NCBI RefSeq assembly: GCF_014077625.1
Contig: NZ_JACFXU010000014.1
Span: forward strand, 620,001-684,000
Direction: 5' to 3'
Source: Sediminihaliea albiluteola
Lineage (GTDB): Bacteria > Pseudomonadota > Gammaproteobacteria > Pseudomonadales > Halieaceae
DNA length: 64,000 nucleotides
In this document: in pieces, positions 8,408 through 15,970 of the stretch
How positions within the stretch are numbered: the first letter of the stretch is position 1
Layout of the letters: each line of letters begins with the position of its first letter
Program-made: the position numbers and the translations under genes
The notes under the pieces: model-generated
The model's database searches: none
Seen by the model: the letters and a program-made list of their open reading frames with translations, nothing else
What the model was told of the DNA's origin: nothing

Positions 8408-8815
8408 GTGCTTAACGCTAAACCAACCATTTTGATCTTTAATAACTTTAAACTTGGCGTTACCACTTGCATAACAGCCTAAACCTAAAGATGAAAAGTC
8501 TATATTATTTCGTGGTACCTCAAAGTATTGAACCACTTTATTTTGATTAGTTGCGACTAACAAAGTAATTCCGTCTAATACGTCGATACTACTTTTGGAC
8601 TCAATGTCATATTTAAAACCTATCGTTTCTTGGACAATAGCGTTATTTGAATATGGAGTTATGATACATATTCGATCCCAATCACCATCGACTTCCATCG
8701 ATAAATCAATAAACTCCTGAGAAACATTAAACATACGTTTAGGTGCAGCCTGAAACTCATAACAGGAGCTAGTTAATAATATTATAAGTAGAAATAAATA
8801 CCGATTCATAGACAC
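8402..8815 (-). CDS. Cassette-encoded lipoprotein, unknown
   Basis: This gene specifies 137 residues. The N-terminus MSMNRYLFLLIILLTSSCYE is a lipoprotein signal with lipobox TSSC. The mature region contains two further cysteines (DRICIITP, GLGCYASGN) that could form a disulfide in the periplasm. I recognise no domain. Codon use is AT-rich compared with the core genes. The stop TAA overlaps the attC. Confidence 0.72.
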   Translation of the reverse strand: MSMNRYLFLLIILLTSSCYEFQAAPKRMFNVSQEFIDLSMEVDGDWDRICIITPYSNNAIVQETIGFKYDIESKSSIDVLDGITLLVATNQNKVVQYFEVPRNNIDFSSLGLGCYASGNAKFKVIKDQNGWFSVKHS

Positions 8816-8817
8816 AC

Positions 8818-8902
8818 ATAACGCCTCAATAATGGGCCGGAAAACCGCACAGCGGTTTGGAGGTCCAGCCCCGAAGGGGCGACATTGATTGACTTGTTAT
8901 CT
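8818..8902 (-). other. attC site
   Basis: Plus strand runs from CATAACGCCTCAATAATG to GATTGACTTGTTATCT, with GCCCCGAAGGGGC forming the tip of the central stem. R'' supplies the stop codon of the next gene. Confidence 0.85.
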
Positions 8903-9223
8903 GTAGCCCTTTTCAATTTGCTCGATTTTCCTTTTAAGATGAGTTTTAAATAGATATTCAGTCCTATCTATTCCCATCCTGCTGCCTCTACAGGACCTTA
9001 CGCCTGCCTCCTGTAGCGCGCTCGACAAATTTGAAATAGGCCAGTAAGAACCCGACCTATCAAAAATTATGTACATTTCAGCCGCCGCGCGAATGAATTC
9101 GTTTGAGTATGTAGTTGCCCAGCTTCCAGAGCCATGGTGTGCTTCCAAATATTCACCTTGGGTCTTTTTACATACTTCGATCAATTCGTTCAGTCGAGAT
9201 TGATCTTCTTGTGATATTTTCAT
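8897..9223 (-). CDS. Small cassette protein, unknown
   Basis: A soluble 108-residue protein without signal peptide or membrane segment. The first half is helical and acidic (SRLNELIEVCKKTQGEYLEA), followed by an aromatic stretch (SGSWATTYSNEFIRAAAEMY) and a basic C-terminus. No family recognised. It is bounded by two good attC sites, so this is a complete cassette. A ribosome-binding site (GAGGA) lies about 8 bases before the ATG. Confidence 0.7.
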   Translation of the reverse strand: MKISQEDQSRLNELIEVCKKTQGEYLEAHHGSGSWATTYSNEFIRAAAEMYIIFDRSGSYWPISNLSSALQEAGVRSCRGSRMGIDRTEYLFKTHLKRKIEQIEKGYR

Positions 9224-9242
9224 CGATCCTCCTCATGGAAGA

Positions 9243-9297
9243 CTAACGCCTCAAACAGCGGCGGCGTTAGCTGTCCGACTGATTTGACTTGTTACAT
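9243..9297 (-). other. attC site (short)
   Basis: Plus strand runs from CTAACGCCTCAAACAGCGG to TTGACTTGTTACAT. It is about 55 bp, among the shortest in the array. The reading frame of the adjacent gene passes through almost all of it. Confidence 0.8.
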
Positions 9298-9862
9298 GCT
9301 GAACCCACTCAAGTTGCTTTGCATAAATTCTCGGTAATGGGTGATAGTACGAGTATCTTGTGTTTGGTTTTAAAATTCCAAGAGGGTTTCTAACACACAA
9401 GGTTTCTATGGCCTGTTTAGCTAAAGGAATTAAAGCTCGGTTTACGCCCCAGGCAAAAATAACCGGAATACCACTAACGAATAAATGCTCTAGCTCAGAT
9501 CTACGGTTTTGCGAAAAAATAGAGTGCTCTACTGCACTGCTCTCTTCGGATCTCAAGAAACGATATAACTCACTTGAATCCGGTGTACGCAGATCAGACA
9601 AATTTAGAATCCTCGCGTAGTTAAACTCCGCTGCATTCATGACTTTCATAATTTGTTGTTGCGTAGTGTCTGGCTCCGCCTCTGATGGTGCGGAGTTATT
9701 ATCGATACCGTCCAATGGGTAAGAAGAACCAGGGTTCATCATTACAACCATTAGATCAGGTTCATTAAATCCTACGCCAACTCGCTTGATGTCGAGATAC
9801 TTTCGCAACTTGTATCCATTGGACTCGTAAAAGAGTCCTGTAACTTCGAATTTACCGCTCAA
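9251..9862 (-). CDS. DUF1643-like protein
   Basis: A 203-residue soluble protein. The segment DLMVVMMNPGSSYPLDGIDN followed by QQIMKVMNAAEFNYARILNL and SDLRTPDS resembles DUF1643 proteins, which share a (M/L)NPS/G..D..D.T motif and an LNL segment. The biochemical role of the family is not established; some members occur in mobile elements. Unlike its neighbours, this frame continues through the attC and ends at TGA 9251-9253, so the last 15 residues (SQISRTANAAAV end) are encoded by attC sequence. Confidence 0.68.
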   Translation of the reverse strand: MSGKFEVTGLFYESNGYKLRKYLDIKRVGVGFNEPDLMVVMMNPGSSYPLDGIDNNSAPSEAEPDTTQQQIMKVMNAAEFNYARILNLSDLRTPDSSELYRFLRSEESSAVEHSIFSQNRRSELEHLFVSGIPVIFAWGVNRALIPLAKQAIETLCVRNPLGILKPNTRYSYYHPLPRIYAKQLEWVQHVTSQISRTANAAAV

Positions 9863-9881
9863 CTTAATTCCTTGGAGTCAT

Positions 9882-9965
9882 GTAACGCCGAAATATGCGG
9901 ATTTTTAAAGTAGAGGCCGCTTTTGGCCTGAGCTTTTAAAATTCCGAACCATTGCCTTGTTAGCT
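9882..9965 (-). other. attC site
   Basis: Plus strand runs from TGTAACGCCGAAATATGCGG to CATTGCCTTGTTAGCT. Long inner arms GAGGCCGCTTTTGGCCT and TTTTTAAAG/CTTTTAAAA are self-complementary. Confidence 0.82.
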
Positions 9966-10044
9966 GGGTTTCCTAAATAATAGGTGACTCAGTTTTCAGC
10001 AACAGCCTCAAACTCACTCCACCATTACTCTTAATACTTGTTGA

Positions 10045-10710
10045 TCAAAAAAGCCCATTTCCAGTAAGAAAATACTTGACTGCATCGCCAACTAGCGCGA
10101 ATCCAGTAATTGCAAGTAAAGCCGGCATAATATACGAGCTACCACGTTCCACAATTTTATTTATACGCTTCAATAAAGATTGACTGCGCTCACCACTGGT
10201 CACCACAAGAGCAGGAACAATCACGAAGGGCAAAGCATAAAACAGGTTGTAAACAAATAAGGTAATTACCGAATCAAAAACCGTTAAGTTGGCCTTCAGA
10301 ATTTGATTAAGTGCCGCAAAATACGGCAATGCAAAGGGAATGCCTATAAAGTTGACAGTTGCACCTAAGCAGAATGCCTTTATCGGAGTAAAACTCTCGT
10401 CCAGATTAGATTGATTCCCTTCTTTTTTATTTTGGGGGCGAAGTAAAATCCATATTAGAATAATGCCGATTAGGAAGCTAATAATGTAATCAATAAATTG
10501 TGGGTTTACCAAACGGTCACTAATTTGTTCAAGCCCAAGCGCTAAGATAAAGCCTGCACCGAAGTAAGCTACAGTATGACCAATAAGGACCGCACTACTA
10601 TTTGATACTGGGTATTTTGTGCCTGCCGCATACACCATAAAAGCAAGTAACACGGGGTTTATTACATCCACAATTAGGATGGGAAACAGGACGTTCCAAA
10701 CTTCAACCAT
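10045..10710 (-). CDS. GAP/LysE-like multi-pass membrane protein
   Basis: The 221-residue product has six hydrophobic helices. The N-terminus contains DVINPVLLAFMVYAAG, and the half following a charged loop (about 95-110) starts with KAFCLGATVNFIGIPFALPY. The two-half layout with an Asn-Pro near each start resembles the LysE/GAP/CcdA-like transporter superfamily, whose members export small molecules or carry reducing equivalents. The exact family is uncertain. It is a minus-strand cassette; about 80 bp separate its stop from the attC. Confidence 0.65.
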   Translation of the reverse strand: MVEVWNVLFPILIVDVINPVLLAFMVYAAGTKYPVSNSSAVLIGHTVAYFGAGFILALGLEQISDRLVNPQFIDYIISFLIGIILIWILLRPQNKKEGNQSNLDESFTPIKAFCLGATVNFIGIPFALPYFAALNQILKANLTVFDSVITLFVYNLFYALPFVIVPALVVTSGERSQSLLKRINKIVERGSSYIMPALLAITGFALVGDAVKYFLTGNGLF

Positions 10711-10748
10711 AGACTCTCACTCATCTTTCGTCTGAAGGTGATATACAG

Positions 10749-10805
10749 CTAACGCTCCGCTAATGTGCGCCGCTTGCGGCGTCACCATTGAGCGGCTTGT
10801 TAGCA
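10749..10805 (-). other. attC site (short)
   Basis: Plus strand runs from GCTAACGCTCCGCTAATG to CATTGAGCGGCTTGTTAGCA, with stem tip GCCGCTTGCGGC. The tail of the broken brnA reads into it. Confidence 0.82.
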
Positions 10806-11029
10806 GCTTCTGCTTGAAGGCGCTCAACCAGCCACACCTTGATGATTGATTGGCGGGTAACGCCAATACGCGCGGCCTCACGATCCAACGACTCTTCGAC
10901 CTATGCGGGAAAGTCCACGTTGATTCGCTTTTGTTCCAGATTGTGGCGACGGGCCGTGGACAGATCAAGAGCTTCAACAATATCTTCCTGGCCTTCGTTG
11001 AATTTTTTATCGAAGTCTTTAGCCTTCAT
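10760..11029 (-). pseudogene. brnA: BrnA-type antitoxin, nonsense mutation
   Basis: The frame from ATG 11029 reads MKAKDFDKKFNEGQEDIVEA, then QKRINVDFPA, a TAG at codon 43 (10903-10901), then VEESLDREAARIGVTRQSII and KVWLVERLQAEA. The second part is the ribbon-helix-helix DNA-binding domain of BrnA antitoxins, normally continuous with the first (FPxWxxESLDREA). The stop thus likely replaced a Trp codon (TGG to TAG). The gene overlaps the end of the BrnT-like frame in the usual brnTA order. The tail reaches into the attC. Antitoxin activity is likely lost unless the stop is read through. Confidence 0.78.
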
Positions 11030-11222
11030 AGAGCTCAACCTCCTTCTTGCGGGAACCTCTGACTGACATCAGACGAATACGACCCTCCCTATACGTGACG
11101 ACAGCGGGCCAATGCTTGCTTGGGGTTCGTCTCACTTTACTGAAATGGCTCCCTAGCACAGCATTTGGACAGGCAGGAACAGAACTAACGGTGAAGGGCG
11201 GTTTGTTGAAGATGACCTTCAT
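11019..11222 (-). pseudogene. brnT: BrnT-type toxin, 5' part degenerate
   Basis: The last 40 residues, PAVVTYREGRIRLMSVRGSR then KKEVELYEG, match the C-terminal half of BrnT ribonuclease toxins (VVYT-R-GRIRIISAR-KERxxYE). The gene ends overlapping brnA by 11 bases, as in functional brnTA operons. Upstream I cannot find the expected N-terminal strand with FEWDxxKAxxNxxKHG, so the 5' half is frame-disrupted or missing. The start shown (ATG 11222) is only the first in-frame ATG. The toxin is probably dead, which would allow loss of the antitoxin. Confidence 0.62.
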
Positions 11223-11292
11223 ATTGTAGCCTTGATAGCGCTGCTGATACCGGCCGGCGATTAATGACCTTCGATGGAGACAGTACATAGCA

Positions 11293-11820
11293 ATGGAAGA
11301 CGAAAATTCTCCTGCTCTGCGTGTTGGTGTGGATTTTCGTGGCACCCAAAACGCGACTCAGCCAGTCCTTGAGCACATCAGGCCAGGCAAAAAACGCGCA
11401 CCGCTGTTGCGCTACATCCGTATCAATCTGCCGCAGACCACCCGGCTGCTACTAGTCGCTGTGATCGCCGTGATTGGTGCCGCTTCGGCAGCAGTTGCGC
11501 TATCGGACCACGAACCATTCCTATTCGCGACCCCGCTTCTGTGGGGTATCTGCGGGGCTGCCATGGTGTTCGTCACCGTGGGCTTGATGAGCTCTGCCCG
11601 CATCTGGACATGGGGGTTGATCATCGCGCTGTCATCCCTGCTGGTCTACATAGGCGGCCTGCTGGGCAATGCGCCCTATGTCTGGAATGGGGCCAGTGTC
11701 GCTTCCGCCGCGATTTGGAATCTGACACTGTTTGCTTCCATAGCCTACATCGTTCTTTTTTGGGCACTGCGCTACGGCATGATCGTCGCCGCTCCCGACA
11801 AGCAAAATTTTCTGGACTGA
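11293..11820 (+). CDS. Four-helix membrane protein, first gene of the Moco operon
   Basis: A 175-residue protein. After a soluble, basic N-terminal segment of about 45 residues it has four hydrophobic helices (about 51-72, 76-101, 104-125, 141-165). No known motif is seen. The next gene, the cytochrome b-molybdopterin fusion, starts 13 bp downstream, so the two are almost certainly cotranscribed and may form one membrane complex. It is on the plus strand, opposite to the cassettes, and visibly more GC-rich than they are. Confidence 0.72.
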   Translation: MEDENSPALRVGVDFRGTQNATQPVLEHIRPGKKRAPLLRYIRINLPQTTRLLLVAVIAVIGAASAAVALSDHEPFLFATPLLWGICGAAMVFVTVGLMSSARIWTWGLIIALSSLLVYIGGLLGNAPYVWNGASVASAAIWNLTLFASIAYIVLFWALRYGMIVAAPDKQNFLD

Positions 11821-11833
11821 TAAGGGTTTATCA

Positions 11834-13351
11834 ATGGATCTCGGGTTTCCGTGGTGGCTTCGTGTAGAGCATTTCCTCAACATCATTTTCATCTCGTTCC
11901 TCGTTCGCTCGGGCCTCGAGATTCTGGCTACATACCCCAAGCTTTACCGCTCGCAGCATACAGTCCCTGGCACATCCTGGGCTCAGTTTACGGTTCAGGA
12001 AGAAGCGAAGCATAAATACTACACGGTGGGCGGCGAGTACAGCGACTACTCCCCTCGCATTTCCCTCCCCGGACGCGGCCTGCTGGGTCTCGGGCGCTAC
12101 TGGCATTTCATCGCCGTTACGGGTTTTGTAACCTGCTGGATAATCTATTTCGTCTTACTGCTGGTTACCGGTCAGTGGCGGCGCTACGTGCCCACCAGTT
12201 GGGACACTTTTTCTCAGGCGGGTCAGGATCTGCTGGCCTATCTTGCCTTCACCATGCCCCAGCCCGTCGATGGCATGGTGTTTAATGCCCTGCAGCAACT
12301 GTCCTATGGTTTTGTGATACTGGTACTGACACCTTTGGTCATCATTACGGGTGCATTTCAGTCGCCGGCCATTGCCAACCATTTTTCGCGCATTACCCGT
12401 GCACTCGGTGGCCGCCAGGTGATCCGTAGCATCCACTTTCTTTGCCTTGTTGGCTACGTCGCATTCTTCGTAATACACGTGCCGCTGGTCTTTCTTCACG
12501 GCTACCTGCACGAGACATCCAAGATGGTATTGGGGCACTCCAACAACCCTGTTTTGGGTGGCGCCATTTTCACCTTTGGCCTCATCCTCGTCATCGTCCT
12601 GCACGTGCTTGCTACGCGCTGGACCCTGGCAGACGGCCGTGCCGTTGAGAGACTGCATAACGTGATTGTGCGGCCATGGTCGAACCTGCTCTACAAACTG
12701 CCCGCGCGCATGCACTACGATCGCTCGAATATCACCGGTAAGGATGTAGGTCTTGATAACACCACCCATAATTTCCGTGGCAGCGGGCGGCCACCAGAAA
12801 CCGCCGAGTACCTTGCTCTTATGGCCAACTGCTACGAGGACGACTACGTGCTGGAGATCGGTGGCTACGTGGAGCGGCCTATGACACTGACCATTGCGGA
12901 ACTTCGCGAGCTTGCCGCAGGCCACTCCCAGACAACGCTTCACCACTGTGTACAGGGCTTCACCTCGATTGGGCGGTGGCGCGGCATTACTGTGTCAGAC
13001 CTCCTGGATCTGGCTGGGCCCTTGCCCGGCGCGACTGACGTGGTGTACACCAGCTTCCAGAACATGGGCCGTGATGACGCCCTGTACGAGGGGGGAACCT
13101 ACTATGTGTCCACACCCATGGTTGAGGCTCGAATGCCCCAGACGTTAATTGCCTTTGAGCTTAACGACGAAGGCGAGATCCCGGCCAAAAATGGGGGGCC
13201 GGTTCGGCTGCGCCTGGAAAGCTCGACCGGCTTTCGCAGTCTGAAGTGGCTGGAACGTATTGAGGTGGTCAACCGCTACGATATTATCCTTGAGGGCCGT
13301 GGGGGCTACTTCGAGGACACGGACTTCTTCGACCGCAACCAGTTGATCTGA
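11834..13351 (+). CDS. Cytochrome b561-like / sulfite-oxidase-like molybdopterin oxidoreductase fusion
   Basis: 505 residues in two modules. Residues 1-265 form about five membrane helices with histidines suited to bind two hemes (VEHFLN, GRYWHF, RSIHFL, VIHVPLVFLHG), as in cytochrome b561/formate dehydrogenase gamma. Residues about 310-490 are a sulfite-oxidase/YedY-type Mo-cofactor domain with LHHCVQGFTS, where Cys372 would ligate Mo, and the following GRWRGI. There is no Tat signal; by the positive-inside rule the C-terminal domain faces the cytoplasm. In MsrPQ the same functions are split, with the Mo subunit in the periplasm. Substrate unknown. Confidence 0.85.
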   Translation: MDLGFPWWLRVEHFLNIIFISFLVRSGLEILATYPKLYRSQHTVPGTSWAQFTVQEEAKHKYYTVGGEYSDYSPRISLPGRGLLGLGRYWHFIAVTGFVTCWIIYFVLLLVTGQWRRYVPTSWDTFSQAGQDLLAYLAFTMPQPVDGMVFNALQQLSYGFVILVLTPLVIITGAFQSPAIANHFSRITRALGGRQVIRSIHFLCLVGYVAFFVIHVPLVFLHGYLHETSKMVLGHSNNPVLGGAIFTFGLILVIVLHVLATRWTLADGRAVERLHNVIVRPWSNLLYKLPARMHYDRSNITGKDVGLDNTTHNFRGSGRPPETAEYLALMANCYEDDYVLEIGGYVERPMTLTIAELRELAAGHSQTTLHHCVQGFTSIGRWRGITVSDLLDLAGPLPGATDVVYTSFQNMGRDDALYEGGTYYVSTPMVEARMPQTLIAFELNDEGEIPAKNGGPVRLRLESSTGFRSLKWLERIEVVNRYDIILEGRGGYFEDTDFFDRNQLI

Positions 13352-13382
13352 CTGTCCGCGAGAAGAAAAAGGAAGCAGTTTC

Positions 13383-14255
13383 ATGACGCTGAAAAAAACA
13401 CGCCCACGCACCCAAGCCGAGCTCGATGCCTACATTGCCGCGCGCCCCAGACCGGTGCGCAATACTTTTGAAGGTATGTACCCTCTGCATGAGGACATCG
13501 AGCTATCGGACGAACAAGTGCAGATTGTGCTGGACTACCTGCAAGAGGTTAATTTCCACTTGCCCGGCGCCGCTGCCCATGAGTTTATCGTGGTTCGCTG
13601 GGCCCGCTACACCGGCTTTCAGTTTATGCAGGAGCCCTTGGAAGCTTATGCCATCGGGCTTCGCTGCACTCATCCCGGTATGGAAGACCAACACACCTTC
13701 ATTCGTATGTCCTGGGGTCAGTTGATGGGTGATCCCGAGGCTGTCCGTCTGCCGGTCAATGAGCCGGTGCTGGCCAGCGATATGATGACACTTGCCCGTT
13801 ATCGCGATACTCGTACTGGGCCCTCGCGAACGGGTATTGACGCCTATGGTGCTGCGTCCGACAACTCGGTGCCCGGCGCAGACTTCGACCTGAAGCTGTT
13901 GAATGGAGCACTCGATGACGTGCTGAAGCAGCATCTGAGCGGCAAGGGTCGCGAAGTTAACTCATGGTGGGATCCCGCACTTAACTGGGGGGTCGCGTTG
14001 GCAGGACGCTACCCGCGACTGAAATACTTCGAGTCTAAGGGGCGTCTTGATGAGGAAACCTTAGCTGGTTTACGCTCCTTCGAGGCACGGGCAGCGCAGG
14101 CGGAAACTGCGTTGCAGGAACTCGGTCTGGCCTCCCCTGCATCCGTGGCCGAGTCAGCGCTTAAACAGGCGGAGCAAGCGGAGAATAGAAAGTTTTTTCG
14201 CCGCCATCGTATCCGCAACCCACAGCCGCTCACCGAATCAGAACGTGACACCTAG
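13383..14255 (+). CDS. Unknown soluble protein, third gene of the Moco operon
   Basis: 290 residues without signal peptide or membrane helix. The first 110 residues contain a conserved-looking core (AHEFIVVRWARYTGFQF, GLRCTHPGMEDQHTFIRMSW); the last 80 are helical and very charged (FEARAAQAETALQELGL..., KFFRRHRIRNPQPL), possibly a coiled coil. It follows the fusion gene by 31 bp with a GAAGAAAAAGGAAG ribosome-binding region. It may be a cytoplasmic partner or substrate-delivering subunit of the oxidoreductase. I recognise no family. Confidence 0.72.
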   Translation: MTLKKTRPRTQAELDAYIAARPRPVRNTFEGMYPLHEDIELSDEQVQIVLDYLQEVNFHLPGAAAHEFIVVRWARYTGFQFMQEPLEAYAIGLRCTHPGMEDQHTFIRMSWGQLMGDPEAVRLPVNEPVLASDMMTLARYRDTRTGPSRTGIDAYGAASDNSVPGADFDLKLLNGALDDVLKQHLSGKGREVNSWWDPALNWGVALAGRYPRLKYFESKGRLDEETLAGLRSFEARAAQAETALQELGLASPASVAESALKQAEQAENRKFFRRHRIRNPQPLTESERDT

Positions 14256-14273
14256 CGCCAGCGATTAGGCGCT
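14254..14273 (+). terminator. Hairpin at the end of the Moco operon
   Basis: AGCGCC (14254-14259) pairs with GGCGCT (14268-14273) across an 8-base loop, overlapping the stop codon of the last operon gene. It lacks a clear T tract, so its strength as a terminator is uncertain. Confidence 0.45.
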
Positions 14274-14387
14274 GTCTGGCTAACAGGACTAGGTTGTGTC
14301 TCCCTAAGCCATCGCACTGCATCATCGAAGTGAAGTTTACATCCGCATACCCTATTACTAAGCGTGTTACTACAATTGGAGCCTACA

Positions 14388-14634
14388 ATGGCCGATCTAT
14401 ACGACATAAGCGCACCAAAAAAAAGCCGCAAATTTATCGGCTAACAGCGACTTGCTGAAAAAGACCCGCGCTCTGAACATTAACCTGTCCGCGACCCTTG
14501 AACGAGCACTGAAAGAAGAATTAGCAAAGCACAAGCCTGCCCAATGGATAGAGGAAAACCGGACAGCAATCAGAAGCTACAACGAGTTCGTCGAACAGCA
14601 TGGCTGTTTCGGGGATGAATTTCGGGAGTTTTGA
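14388..14634 (+). pseudogene. ccdA: CcdA-type antitoxin, one-base frameshift in an A8 run
   Basis: ATG at 14388, preceded by TTGGAG, gives MADLYDISAPKK as in CcdA antitoxins, then shifts out of frame at the eight A residues 14417-14424. With seven A the frame would read on as AANLSANSDLLKKTRALNIN and LSATLERALKEELA to the characteristic C-terminus AIRSYNEFVEQHGCFGDEF that binds CcdB. The downstream frame is intact to TGA 14632-14634, overlapping the ccdB start. The extra A may be a sequencing error or could be restored by slippage. It is on the plus strand, opposite to the cassettes, as is common for toxin-antitoxin cassettes. Confidence 0.8.
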
Positions 14635-14950
14635 TGTCTCAGTTCGACGTTTAACCAAACCCCAGCAAAATTAGTAAGTCACACTACCCTTACTTGCTGG
14701 ATGTTCAAAGTTCTCTCCTGACAGATCTCACAACTCGTATTGTTATCCCACTAGGCAGGCACGCGGCTTTTAGCGGTCAAGCTATGCAAGGCCTCACTCC
14801 GGTAGTCACTTTTGCCGACCAGGAATTGCTGTTGCTAACACCACAAATTTCTTCAGTGCCTGAAACTAGCTCAAGAACCCGATCGGTTCCCTTTCACATT
14901 TCAGAAATCAGATTGTTGTAGCTCTCGATCTCGCTTTCACGGGCATTTAA
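14634..14950 (+). pseudogene. ccdB: CcdB-type gyrase toxin, nonsense codon and frameshift
   Basis: The frame from ATG 14634 (overlapping the ccdA stop) reads MSQFDV, then TAA at codon 7 (14652-14654) where CcdB has Tyr, then PNPSKISKSHYPYLLDVQSS, LLTDLTTRIVIPLGR and TPVVTFADQELLLLTPQI. After SVP the frame is lost; a second frame supplies LKNPIGSLSHFRNQIVVALD and LAFTGI, ending at TAA 14948-14950. CcdB poisons DNA gyrase; this copy has two independent lesions and cannot make toxin. Its stop abuts the attC at 14947. Confidence 0.85.
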
Positions 14951-15016
14951 CGCCGCGCTTTGCGGTAAATTTGGAGCGCAGCGGAAAACCAGTCCGACAA
15001 CATGCGCTTGTTAGTT
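14947..15016 (-). other. attC site
   Basis: Plus strand runs from TTAACGCCGCGCTTTGCGG to ACATGCGCTTGTTAGTT; the interior GGAGCGCAGCGGAAAA is shared with the attCs at 5729, 17085 and 18948. R'' supplies the stop of the DUF3800 gene. Confidence 0.9.
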
Positions 15017-15868
15017 GCGTTGTACGCCATACGCACGCCGCCATTGTGTTCTAGGTTTGCACTGACATCTTGCAAGGTGGTCGTTTAAATGATTTAAGTT
15101 CCTACCATTACGCTCAGCAATATTCCGGCTCTTTACTCTCTTATCAATTAGATTGAAGCATTCTGCGTAAAAACTCTTAACTTCATCAGGAGTATTTGGT
15201 TTATATCCTTTCTCAATTTCCAAGAACCTTCTAACACAAAGAACCACTAAGTCTGAAAGTTGTATCATTGGGTTTTTGCGAGAGTCTATTGGGTGACTAA
15301 ATTCGACTATCCACTTTACCTTCTGGTTGTTTGGTACCTCAAAACGACGATTTTGAATAATAGTCTCCACGCTCTCATGGTGCTCTTCCTTTTCATCGAG
15401 CACGATCATGCCTCTAGCGGACTGACCGAGATTGTTTTTCACATGCCAGTTCATGTAGGTAATTAAGTAATCGAATGATAATAAATATGGGTGCTTTGAC
15501 TCAAAAACGGTCTGATACTCGCATTCAGACTCTATGAGGCATGACTTTTCAATCGCGAAAAAGTGTACTTGATGACCAAGCTCCTCAATTAAACCAAGTA
15601 GTGAACGCACAAGAGATAACCTGTTTTCAATGAGGTGACCTGCAAAGAACCCCTCACCATTTGGCGACAGTAATTCGTGTGAATGAACCTCAAACCCTGC
15701 AGGTACGTTACCATCGAAGTACCCACTGATTACTGCATCAAGTCGTTCTTTTGTGTTATTCCATTTCTTGTCAGCAACGCTCAAGCCACCTAAGACGAAA
15801 ATTGGTTGTTGTTCATCATTAAGATTCGCTCCTGAGTCTCCACTCTCATCTAGGTAGAAAAAGTGCAT
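15011..15868 (-). CDS. DUF3800 domain protein
   Basis: The gene encodes 285 residues. The opening MHFFYLDESGDSGAN is the diagnostic start of DUF3800 proteins, which carry an RNase H-like arrangement of acidic residues; further acidic positions appear in GMIVLDEKEEHHES and MIQLSDLVVLCVRRFLE. The family is frequent in mobile elements and near defence genes, but its activity is not settled. Transcription is minus strand; the stop TAA is inside the attC. A complete, apparently intact cassette. Confidence 0.88.
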   Translation of the reverse strand: MHFFYLDESGDSGANLNDEQQPIFVLGGLSVADKKWNNTKERLDAVISGYFDGNVPAGFEVHSHELLSPNGEGFFAGHLIENRLSLVRSLLGLIEELGHQVHFFAIEKSCLIESECEYQTVFESKHPYLLSFDYLITYMNWHVKNNLGQSARGMIVLDEKEEHHESVETIIQNRRFEVPNNQKVKWIVEFSHPIDSRKNPMIQLSDLVVLCVRRFLEIEKGYKPNTPDEVKSFYAECFNLIDKRVKSRNIAERNGRNLNHLNDHLARCQCKPRTQWRRAYGVQRN

Positions 15869-15885
15869 TTACTTGATTCCTTATG

Positions 15886-15970
15886 GTAGCGCTTCGCATC
15901 ACCGGCAGCAGAAAGCAGAGCGACGAAGAAGCGGCGCTTTTTGCTGTCCGCGTGCATGTGATTGTTAGGT
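15886..15970 (-). other. attC site
   Basis: Plus strand runs from GTAGCGCTTCGCATCACC to GTGATTGTTAGGT. CAGCAGAAAGC pairs with GCTTTTTGCTG inside. The R' core (TAGCGCT) is degenerate; R'' is good and supplies the next stop codon. Confidence 0.7.

Noticed and set aside
10717-10980. Minus-strand ORF over brnA as a real gene
   Set aside because: It is a shifted frame of the BrnA sequence with no family features; the BrnA frame with one TAG matches the RHH antitoxin fold much better.
12155-12946. 263-codon minus-strand ORF inside the cytochrome-Mo gene
   Set aside because: Antisense shadow of a clear oxidoreductase; composition is artefactual and there is no start signal.
14279-14369. Possible attC upstream of ccdA (GCTAACAGG ... 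GCGTGTTACT)
   Set aside because: Only the ends look core-like; the arms pair with several mismatches and the R' end is in the wrong form. Kept only as a candidate to test by covariance search.
14694-14921. 75-codon ORF as a standalone small protein
   Set aside because: It is the middle of ccdB after an in-frame stop; its end is in a shifted frame.
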